Assembly: GCA_015501595.1 (NCBI GenBank) | Contig: JADNRX010000277.1 | Location: 1 to 64,000 of the forward strand | Length of the DNA stretch: 64,000 bases | Direction of reading: 5' to 3' | DNA from: Hymenopellis radicata | Taxonomy: Eukaryota > Basidiomycota > Agaricomycetes > Agaricales > Physalacriaceae | In this document: positions 55,447-64,000 of the stretch, one piece after another | Layout of the letters: each line of letters opens with the position of its first letter | Position numbering within the stretch: the first letter of the stretch is position 1 | The notes under the pieces: model-generated | Seen by the model: only the letters and a program-made list of their open reading frames with translations | What the model was told of the DNA's origin: nothing | Database searches by the model: none | Position numbers and translations under genes: made by a program

Positions 55447-58400
55447 TCAAACCCCCAGGTGTACGTAGGGTACCCATTGCAAAAACTCTTTCTCCCCAAC
55501 TTTCGCTCTGAGCTTCTGCATAGCAAGATGCAGTGCACGCGCCGGTGCCACCTCACTCTGGAGCATATACCGATAGACATCATCCGCCACGCCACGGCAT
55601 GCCTATCCTGAATAGACCACATCGTCGCAATCACGTTTCTGTAACCCGCAAAGAGCATCCCGGCAGCGAGATGCAGCGCCTCGGCTGGCAGCTCCTCGTC
55701 CCCAGCGGCAGTCTGACACGCAGATAGGACTATCAATTTGCCGGCCGAATGGCGGAAGTGGTCATCATGTCCTTGAGCGTGAGCTTCGACGTTCCGCTGA
55801 GGAGAAGCGCGCTCTTGGATATATCTACGCCGTCGTTGACGGCATGGCATCCGATATGGACCGACGTGGCCTGCGCCATCTCTGATAAGACGCGTTCAGG
55901 AGTGGCGTCCTTTTCTGCGAGATGTATATATTCGCAATCGGATGCGGCAGCGTGTTTTCGGATATTTGATGCCTCTTCTTCGGTGGCGTAGAGGGGTAGC
56001 TGACCATGATGAGAAGAGACGGTGATAACGAGTATGCGGTGTTGTTCCTTAGAAGCAGGTTCGCGTTGAACGGTGGTCTTTGCTTTGGCGAGAAGCAGAG
56101 CGTTAAGACTGGGGCGTACGAGCAGACGACGAAGTCGTGTACTCGGAAGCCAGGACCGGGTTTGTCGTAATCGCCTGCTGCGTGAAGGGGAAGCAGAGTC
56201 AGCTGTTGCGTAGGACACCAGTACAACCGAGTGGTGGGCTCAGAGTCCGCACGAAGCGACTGTGGATCGCACATATAAGGTACGTATCACATCAAAATGA
56301 AATCTACGCACACTGACATTAAATCCCAAAGCATGGAGAATTGGTTCAGCAATCTTGACCCAAAGCTCCTTGAGGAGCTCACGGAATTCCTCCTCCGGAT
56401 CAGTATCGAGGTCGGCGCGGATTGGTACCCTCTTGACCGACGCGGAACGAGACGGAGTTTTGAACGAAAAGTCGTCTCCAAGAAGCGATATTAGGTTTCT
56501 CTTCATGCGGATGACATCAGCTTTCGTGAGTGCTGGTAAAGGAACATGCACCGCGTCTTCGACACATCCTGGTAAGATGATGAGAGCGTCGCATCGATTA
56601 GAACCAATGTTGATTACGACAACAGGTCCATCTATACCGGCGGCGGCAACACGATGTAGGAGAGGCTGGTGCGAATCCGGGTCCTCAAGGGTTGATAATC
56701 TTGCCATTTCACCCTCCCACAGCTTGGCATGCCTCCTGAGCTTCTGCCCTTCATCTTCGTCGTCGTGTATGACATGCTCCCAATCAATATCCGAACCTCT
56801 AAGTTCCCCGATTTGTTTATTCAACTCTTCCCTTGTCTTCCCCTGGGAATTATTAAGTTTCATTAGAACCGTGTCATGGAGAAGCTCCAGCTGAAGAGTT
56901 CTAAGTCGTTCAGCATCATCCGCGTCACCTTCAAGCCGGAGTGGCGCACGGAGCTGGGCAAATTGTTCCCAGAGAATTGATCGGCCTCGGTCCAGCCATT
57001 CAATGGCCGTTGCGTGGTCCTCGTTCTCAATCGCATATGCAGCAGCGAAAGACGGGAATTCGACATAGCGAAGGATGTCTGTTCCCAGGAGAAATGGACC
57101 AGTGAGCATGAAGCACCGATGGAGGAAAGGTAGACCGAGTGGGGTGACACTAGGGAGGATAGACATTGCAGTGCTGAGGAGTTCCATGAGCATGGGCCAT
57201 GTAGTCTCGAATAGTTGGTCCAGTTGTAGTAACACGGCCATAAACCGGAGCTGGGGCGGGTTGGAGATCGTTCGCGCAATGGATGTAAGAAGGGAAGATG
57301 ATGCGCGTAGATCCTCCTTGTCACCTCGCATCGTGTACCGTAGGATAAGCGCATTTGCCGCATAAAATTGATAGTATTGTTTAACCGTTAATGCATCTGG
57401 GGTCATCCTGACAACATCCTTGGTGATTTTCACGGCGCGTTCACAATCCTTCAGGTCACCCCCTTGTTCAGCTTTCTTGGAAAGCACGAAGCCCAGCGTC
57501 GCATAATACTTCAAAAAGAGGGACCAGACCTGTGCTGTATTCCCTCCTCCAAAATCATGACCGTTCTTGTGAGATCACCCGGATCACGACCTTCGTGTGA
57601 ATAGCGAAGAAAGAGTCCACTGGCAAGACCAAGGGAATAGGTATCACTGCTCCGGGGGAGGAGACTCCGAGTCGGCCAATGATATCATCCCTCAACCGGA
57701 TGCATTCTTCCAGATCTTTTCTGTCGTTGAAGGTCTCGTAACTGGAAAGATATGCCTGTGCCAAAAGTTCCTCGATCCAGGTTGAATTTAAACCTTGAGT
57801 GAGAATGAGAGCCGCTTTCAGAAGATTGAATGCGCTGTCTAGATCCTGCCGCCCCCTCAACCTCTGGAAACGCCTCAGACCCGCTGCTCCGCGCAAAATG
57901 AGATAATTGATCAGCGCGTAGCGGTTGGAGGCATCCATCTCTGAATCAATGGCCGAGTCTATGTCATCAACGAGATACGATAGATGTATGTCAACGACAT
58001 TGACTGCCTTGTCGAGATCCACTAATGATCCCGTTACTTCTGCGCGAAGCCAGTATGCCTGTCCTAGAGCACTGCAGAACTCGACCACATCGTGCAGATA
58101 ATCGCAGTTCATCCATACGATGCCCTCTGCAGATTCGAGAAGAGCAATAACACGGTCAATGTCATTGGGGTCCTGCAACTCAAACGACGAATCGAGATAG
58201 TGGCATATGAGAGTGACCGCCAAAGACGTCAAGCGAATACACTGCCATCGCATTGTGCGTCGGTCATCGCTGATGCGGTGCGCAAACAAGCGCTGCAGAG
58301 CAGGCGGGAGCGTCAACACTTGTCGAGAAGACAGGCTGAAGCACTCTCTAGAGCGGTAATAGTTGGTCGCTCCATCCGCATCACCCAAATAGCTTTGTAC

Positions 58401-58886
58401 ATCGAAGAAGCAGCCCAAGTCTGCAAGAAGCATTGCACGGCCTGCAGGATGGGGAAAGGAATGGCAGCGTTCCGTCATGGACTGGAACAGCAGATTGTTG
58501 ATAGGAATTTTGACGTGTTTGGGCAACTGTGTGAGAAGGCGTACAGAGTCTCGGAATTCATCATCTGTGCTTGCTACGAAAACGCTTCAGAACCCAACGC
58601 CGTGCCACGGGGGAAAGAACGCACATGGTCCGAGTTTGATTCGTACCTTTCCTGACGCTGGAAACTTATGGGATTCTGGCGGCTCAGTTTCCAGTGTGAG
58701 CGAGACACCCTCAGGCTGAGACCGCGATGCTCGGAAACCGGGCTTCCTTATTCTCTTGAAATGCAAGACGCTTGCAGGCGCTGCAGAAGAAATCGATTTC
58801 AATGAACACATCGTAGGGGATCAATTCGGAGTGTTACTCACGCTTTGGGAGAGATGGAGTGGCGGAAAATGTAAGCTGAATATCTG
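55447..58886 (-). pseudogene. TPR-CHAT protease-like protein, right copy (truncated by LTR element, many indels)
   Basis: This is the counterpart of the left TPR-CHAT gene from its third coding segment on. The TPR-like region is open where the left has its 4298 lesion. Single bases are missing at about 57657, 57521, 56112, 55747 and 55594 relative to the left. The His (SVHIGCHA) and Cys (LSACQTA) regions are both still readable in different frames. At 58886/58887 an LTR retrotransposon has landed in a coding exon, in the opposite orientation, removing the N-terminus. It is very unlikely to be functional if the sequence is correct. Confidence 0.72.
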
Positions 58887-59098
58887 TGTAGAGCACTGAC
58901 GCGCTCTGCGCGTACAGTACGGACAGCCCGAGGCACATCCTAGATGTGCCTAGTACTCATGCCTCGGACCACACACAGTTCCAGACACAAGTGTAGATTC
59001 TTAGTATATAGCACATATCACACCACTAATATATCTATCTTTCTTCCACTCATCACAGTCCGATAGTCTCTGTTCTCCCCGAGAACAGTGCACTTACA
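58887..59098 (+). repeat. 5' LTR, 212 bases
   Basis: It begins TGTAGAGC and ends CTTACA, giving TGTA...TACA terminal inverted bases. It starts exactly where homology to the left arm stops and ends two bases before the primer-binding site. A TATA-like TATATAG lies near 58998. Confidence 0.8.
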
Positions 59099-59100
59099 TC

Positions 59101-59118
59101 TGGAGCCCACCGCATCGA
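59101..59118 (+). other. primer-binding site
   Basis: TGGAGCCCACCGCATCGA starts with TGG, the complement of a tRNA CCA end, two bases after the LTR. The matching tRNA was not identified. Confidence 0.6.
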
Positions 59119-59149
59119 ATAAATCGTCTGCCTTCAGACCCGCTGTTCG

Positions 59150-60802
59150 TTGTTCACAACGGATACAAGGCAAAGTACACGTACAAGAGCCGGCTCTCTC
59201 GTTGATTCCGTCGACGATCCTGAGCGCATCTTGCACCCGCGCATCCGTACCAGGAACCAAGGCGAAGCACTAGCACTCGAGGAACGCCTCGAGAACCTAG
59301 TCTTCCAACGGGCACTCACACCGCCACCTGAGTCACCTGTATCTCCACCGTCTCCTTTGCCCTCACCGTTGCCGTCTCCGCCGAATTCATCTTCTTCCTC
59401 ACAGTCCTTACCTGCGGCATCACCCCCGTTTCATTCTCCGTTATTGCCACCCATATTTTCCGAAGAGCGCAGCTCTCTGCCTGCACCTTTCATTCCAATT
59501 TTATCTGAGCCTTTTGTGCTCCCACCTTCATTACCTATTCCCACATTTGTGCTGCTGCCCGAAGCTGCAGTACCCTTACCACTGTCACCGCCTCCACCCA
59601 CACCAGCATCACTTCCACCGGTCATGGCAACTGGGCTCGGATCTCTGCCCACTCGTCGAAGTGATGATGCCCCGCGCTTCCATTCGGGTCAAGCCGATGA
59701 GCTTGATGATTTCCTTCGCGAGTTTGAGGCACTTGCTACAGTGCACAGCCTCACGGATGAGGAGAAAGTTCATGGTGCTGTTCGCTATGCTGACAGCGAG
59801 GCTAAACAATTGTGGAAGTCCTCCGATGGCTACAATGAAGATGTTACCAAATGTGACTGGGTCTTATTCAAGAAGGACCTCACCGATGTCTTCTATGCCT
59901 CCGCTCGGAAGGCAAACAAGTTCACCATGCGCAGTCTAGAGGATCTCGTCCGACGAGCACGCCGTGAACGTCTTACAGATGAAGAAGATCTCGAGACCTA
60001 CCACCGCGAGTTCACACCCATCGCGCGAGGCCTGAAGAAGAAAGGAACCATATCTGACAATGAGATGCAGCGATTCTTCTGGAAGGGCATCCACAAGTCT
60101 GTTCGCAGTCGCATCGAAGACCGTATCAGCCATGTCAATGTCAGCTGGGACCGTGACACACCTCCCAAGATTGAGGAAGTCATGTCTGCAGGTCGATGGG
60201 TCTTGAAGTCCCAATCCTATGATGAGGACTCCTCCGATGATGACGATGATGTGCGTTCACATCGGAAATCTTCCCGGAAGGCCAAGAAAACAGACCGCTC
60301 TGACGATGAAGAAGAGCCTAAAGAAAAGCCTCAGTCTAAAGTTCAGACAAAGACTGTAGCTGTGGATGACCTTACCGCTGCTCTCGAGAAGCTTAGTCTT
60401 GCTCAGACTACAGCCTTCCAGACAATGCTTCAGCCTCTTATCTCACAGGTGCAAGCACAAGCTTTCGCTGCAACAACATTCCAATATCAGAACCCAAAGT
60501 CCAATGGACAGCATACCTATACCTCCGGTTCTACAAGCAGTCAAAGGAGCTGCTACTTCTGTCATGGCCTTGGTCATGTCATATCCGACTGCAAGATTGT
60601 TGCTCTCTATATCAAGGCAGGCAGAGTTATCATCTCTGCCGAACGACTGGTTTGCTTCCCCGATGGCTCTCGTGTTCGTTATCATCCTCGTGGTCTCATT
60701 GGGTCAGTCGACGAGGTATATGGCGGACCGCTCCCTACTCCTTCAAGCAGTGCTGCTGCCACTTCCGCCTCGACTAGCCAAGAGAAGACACCGGGTTTTT
60801 AG
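59150..60802 (+). CDS. retrotransposon gag-like protein
   Basis: The 550-residue frame has a Pro/Ser-rich N-terminus, then a retrotransposon gag core (DDFLREFEALATVHSLTDEE, then ARGLKKKGTISDNEMQRFFW). A zinc knuckle CYFCHGLGHVISDC of the form Cx2Cx4Hx4C lies at about residues 465-478. It packages the element RNA. The frame ends at a TAG in a T run (60796-60802). The next frame continues the protein without a gap in similarity, so this stop may be a frameshift rather than the natural end. Confidence 0.78.
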   Translation: MFTTDTRQSTRTRAGSLVDSVDDPERILHPRIRTRNQGEALALEERLENLVFQRALTPPPESPVSPPSPLPSPLPSPPNSSSSSQSLPAASPPFHSPLLPPIFSEERSSLPAPFIPILSEPFVLPPSLPIPTFVLLPEAAVPLPLSPPPPTPASLPPVMATGLGSLPTRRSDDAPRFHSGQADELDDFLREFEALATVHSLTDEEKVHGAVRYADSEAKQLWKSSDGYNEDVTKCDWVLFKKDLTDVFYASARKANKFTMRSLEDLVRRARRERLTDEEDLETYHREFTPIARGLKKKGTISDNEMQRFFWKGIHKSVRSRIEDRISHVNVSWDRDTPPKIEEVMSAGRWVLKSQSYDEDSSDDDDDVRSHRKSSRKAKKTDRSDDEEEPKEKPQSKVQTKTVAVDDLTAALEKLSLAQTTAFQTMLQPLISQVQAQAFAATTFQYQNPKSNGQHTYTSGSTSSQRSCYFCHGLGHVISDCKIVALYIKAGRVIISAERLVCFPDGSRVRYHPRGLIGSVDEVYGGPLPTPSSSAAATSASTSQEKTPGF

Positions 60803-61550
60803 ACTGCACGGCGATTGACAGAGGCCATATCAGCATATCGGCTGCGACTATTGCTGAGGTGGTCGAGGAGGAGAAGGAGGAGGTTATCCTAGCCGAAGAC
60901 GAGGATGCCGACAACGTATGGTGGGGATTTCTGCAAATGGATGCTGATGCAGAGGATTCCGAAGGAGATATTGCCGACATTGCGGCTGTTACACGAGCTC
61001 AAGCAAAGAAGAAAGCATCAGAAACTACCGAGGTGGAGTCAGATACCACCAAGCTTCCCATTCCCAAGATTCCGTCCACTACGATTCCAAAGCCAATACC
61101 AGATATTCAGATTGAAGAGACGACTACGAACACTCCTCTTCCTGTGATTCCAAAGATACCCAATAATACCAAGGAGGATCTAAATCCGCTATTCACCGAA
61201 CGACGATGCCAGTCAGACGAGCAAGGCCAGAAATTAGAGAAAGAAGTACTCACAGATGAGCCGCGTCGTCCTGCCTTCCGATTCCAGTCGAAACTCCATG
61301 ATCCCACTGCCGTATCACGCGTCTACCAGCAGATACTCGAGACGCAAGTCACTATCCCGATTCGCGACCTGTATGCTATCAGTCCCGATCTTCAGAAAGA
61401 AGCGGTCGCAAATGAACGTACTGTTCATGTTCCTATTCCCTCTATCGTCTCCAATGTCTCATCCACCGATCCGGGCAAAGATCCGCCACTCGCGCTCGAC
61501 TATTCCACCCCGCTGCGCATCATTGATGTGGTTATAGCAGAAAAAACTGC
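60790..61550 (+). CDS. retrotransposon gag-pol linker, shifted frame
   Basis: It is open from before the gag stop through an acidic region (VVEEEKEEVILAEDED) to the protease junction. The frame leaves at an A run (61541-61546): one A fewer would lead directly into the protease. It has no independent domain. Confidence 0.5.
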
Positions 61551-64000
61551 CCGAAGCCGCTCTTCTTGATGATGGATCCGAAATTTGTGTTATTCGCGCG
61601 GACTTCGCGAGCGAGCTTGGAGTCGACGTAAACAAGCATCGCACTATGCTTATGGAGACTGCCAATGGCGCGAAGGAGCAGCTTCCTGGCTGTGCTGAGA
61701 AGTTAGCCATCATGGTTAATGGATTGAAAACATTTGCTCACGCGTTCGTCGTCCCCAATGCACCATATCGTATCCTGCTTGGTCGTCCGTGGCAGCGTGG
61801 TGTCCGTCTCCAAAAGTGGGAAACCGACGATGGCGTATCAATCCGGATTTGGGGCCAGAAAGAACAATTCAAACAGAGGCCGAATTGTTGTCACTAAGGA
61901 GCGAGTACGCCCAGCCGCGCAAGCCTATGGAATTTCGTGCATGATGGATGTGGTTGAAGCATGGCAGAATGTGTTAGGTCCGGCTGAGCCGATCCGATCG
62001 CCGAGTGCTCCCGATCTCCGAATATCTGATGCACTACCAGTCGCCCAGTCGTTACTTGCGTCGACGTTCTCATTCAATGAAGCAGGTGTCATGGTTTATA
62101 AAAGTGTGGCTAAGAAGGCTAACCCAGTCCCCGGAATCTTACCCGAACACGCAAAGATCAAACGCCACTTTCCTGAGGATCCTCTTGCCACACTTCCACC
62201 ACTCTCTCCTGACCCCGTCGAGTTCGTTCCGTCAGAACGGCTAACAACAGAACGACTCAAGTCTCTTGGAATCCTTGAGAACACCTTTCTGAGCCCGTAC
62301 GAACGTCAGATCGCGGTCAATGTTCTGATGAACAATGCCGATGCCATTGCGTTTACTCCAGAGGAACGGGGAACTATTCGAGATGACTATATCAGTCCCG
62401 CAATCATACCCCTTGTTGAACACGTACCTTGGGTGCGTAAGTCGCTTCCGATTCCTCCTGGGATTCGTGAGGAAGTCCACCGTCAAGTCGAGGAGAAAGT
62501 CAGACTCAAGGTCTGGGAACCTTCAGATTCATCCTACCGAGTTCAGTGGTTCTGTGTCGCAAAGAAGGATGGCAAGGTTAGAATTGTGGTCAACCCAGAC
62601 GAGCTGAATCGACACACCATACGCACTACGGGACAGCCGCCACTGCCAGATCAGTACTGCGACCATGCAGCTGGCAGATCCATTATCACTCAACTGGATC
62701 TACTCTCAGGATATGATCAGTCACTGCTCGCCGTCGCATCAAGAGATCCACTCACGGTGGATACACATCTTGGTCCCATGCGTCTTCGTACTCTTCCCCA
62801 AGGATGGACAGGCTCCGTAAATATCTTCCACAATAACATCGCGTTCATCCTGCAGCACGAAACGGACATCGCGCCAAATTTTATTGATGACATAAACGTC
62901 CTCGGTCCTCGAACGCGATATGAGCTGCCGGATGGAGGGTACGAGACGATTCCAGGGTACCCTGATCTTCGAAAGTTTGTATGGGTACACCTGCTGGATG
63001 TCAATCGCGTGCTACACCGACTCAAACGCGCAGGACTTACCATTTCTGCCAGGAAGCTTCGCATGGCTGTCCCCGATGGTGTCGTGCTTGCTCAGCTATG
63101 CTCTTATGAGGGCCGTCTTCCCGAAGATCGTGCCGTCGTCAAGGTCAAGACCTGGCGCCCATGTCGCAATGTCTCCCAAGTTCGCGGATTTCTCGGTATG
63201 GCGGGAACGGTCCGCATTTGGATTAAAGACTTTGCCGCTATGTCCCGTCCTTTGGTGTTCCTCACGATGAAGAATATTGTTTTTACCTGGAAGCAAGAAC
63301 ATCAGCTTGCAATGGATGCATTGAAGGAAGCTGTCATTACCTGCCCTGCTATTCGTCCCATTGATTACACGTCCGGATTTGATGTTATCCTATCAGTCGA
63401 CACGTCCTATATCGCTGCAGGTTATTCTCTCCAGCAACTCGATGCCAAAGCTCGGCGTCGCATCGCTCGTTTTGGATCTATCGCATGGTCGGAAGTCGAG
63501 ACGCGTTACTCTCAGGCTAAGCTTGAGTTACGAGGTCTTTGGCGTGCTCTACACGCTATGCGAATTTACCTGGTCGGACTTCAGCAATTTATCGTGGAGA
63601 TGGATGCGAAATACATACGCGGTATGCTGAATCATCCCGATGTTCATCCAAACGCGTCCGTCAATCGTTGGATCGCGGCTATCTTGATGTTCAATTTCGA
63701 ACTCGTTCATGTACCTGCCGAGAAATTCAAAGGACCTGACGGATTGTCACGACGCGAGCCAACGGACGACGACGGAGACATACCTGATGAAGAAGCCGAA
63801 GATTGGATTGATGATGAAGTGTTGGGCTGCACCGTGTGGGTAGCAGCATTCTTCCAGAGCGAGGTTGTTGGTGCTGCTGTTCAGATTGTGTTCACACACG
63901 CAGGAGAATCTCCAAAAGCTCTAGCATTGGCAACAGTTACAGAAGACTCTATCTCGATCCCACGAACAACTGACCTCGAGCAGCGCGACGCGCAGCTCGA
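61541..64000 (+). CDS. retrotransposon protease, reverse transcriptase and RNase H (partial)
   Basis: The protease block is at 61556-61800 (ALLDDGSEICVI, later YRILLGRPW), with DDG where DS/TG is usual. A further frame change occurs near 61880, after which the frame is open to the window end. Reverse transcriptase motifs are ITQLDLLSGYDQ at about 62685-62720 and the catalytic FIDD at 62880-62891. RNase H follows, with VDTSY at about 63397 and WSEVETRYSQAKLEL at about 63487-63531. The order protease-RT-RNase H fits Ty3/gypsy. It copies element RNA into DNA. Integrase is not in view. Confidence 0.82.

Larger units (their letters stand above)
41215..58886 (-). repeat. right arm of giant inverted repeat
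   Basis: This is the reverse-complement counterpart of 3192-21100, with the same genes in mirrored order. Its outer end is truncated by an LTR retrotransposon at 58887. It carries its own set of one-base deletions, several in C or T runs, and lacks the SINE and the ~330-base segment of the left arm. Confidence 0.93.
58887..64000 (+). mobile_element. Ty3/gypsy-type LTR retrotransposon, incomplete at window end
   Basis: In order, it has a 5' LTR, a tRNA primer-binding site, a gag-like frame with a zinc knuckle, an aspartic protease, reverse transcriptase and RNase H. Integrase and the 3' LTR lie beyond the window. The insertion point is defined precisely because the left arm preserves the empty site; the putative 5-base target copy before the element is ATCTG (58882-58886). 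The coding capacity is spread over three frames, so the copy is decayed or contains base-calling errors. Confidence 0.85.

Noticed and set aside
3192..58886. Inverted repeat as a simple hairpin-adaptor sequencing artefact
   Set aside because: A hairpin artefact would give arms identical apart from random error. Here there are many substitutions, a SINE with target duplication, an LTR insertion and larger indels specific to one arm. Haplotype joining in assembly is not excluded.

Overview
The window looks like nuclear DNA from a mushroom-forming fungus (Basidiomycota, Agaricomycetes). Genes carry many ~45-70 base GT-AG introns and are tightly spaced. The families are typical of that group: TPR-CHAT proteins, D-amino-acid oxidase (DAAO), type-B carboxylesterase, F-box/LRR proteins, DHA1-type MFS transporters and GH27 alpha-galactosidase. 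Tyrosine-phosphate Ty3/gypsy-like and LINE-like retroelement pieces are also present. I cannot name the species.

The dominant structure is a giant imperfect inverted repeat. About 17.9 kb on the left (3192 to ~21.1 kb) reappears reverse-complemented on the right (~41.2 kb to 58886), around a ~20 kb centre. Each arm carries, from outside inward: a TPR-CHAT gene, a carboxylesterase, three paralogous small multi-pass membrane protein genes (A, B, C), an outer DAAO, an uncharacterised conserved segment, an F-box/LRR gene and an inner DAAO. The two DAAO genes of an arm point in opposite directions, so the four copies alternate -,+,-,+. Hand comparison of a ~220-base stretch of the esterase shows 6 substitutions, about 97% identity. 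Most genes are broken in at least one arm, usually by a different single-base deletion in each. The outer right arm is cut at 58886/58887, where an LTR retrotransposon has inserted into the coding part of the right TPR-CHAT gene; that element runs off the window end.

The centre holds, left to right: a tRNA-derived SINE with a 19-base target duplication placed directly after the left inner DAAO; a 265-base tandem duplication containing a 31-base minisatellite; a 5'-truncated LINE fragment with one in-frame stop; a nucleotidyltransferase-fold gene (-); an MFS transporter with a frameshift (+); two tandem paralogous Cys/His-rich genes (+), the first with a SUMO-interacting-type motif; a GH27 alpha-galactosidase (-); a serine-rich unknown gene (+); a second, diverged MFS paralogue (-); and an F-box-like gene (+). 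The two MFS genes are themselves inverted relative to each other, suggesting an older inverted duplication nested in the younger one.

Left of the repeat lie a glycolipid-transfer-protein gene (two apparent single-base deletions), a 72-nt tRNA-Glu-like gene whose anticodon position reads CTA, and the N-terminal part of the left TPR-CHAT gene.

Taken together the arm unit combines a caspase-like (CHAT) protease, a triplicated family of small membrane proteins, an esterase and H2O2-producing DAAOs. Whether they form one system is inference. Single-base deletions, several in homopolymers, also hit genes outside the repeat (GLTP, MFS, retroelement), so residual sequencing error must be separated from true gene decay before any copy is called dead.
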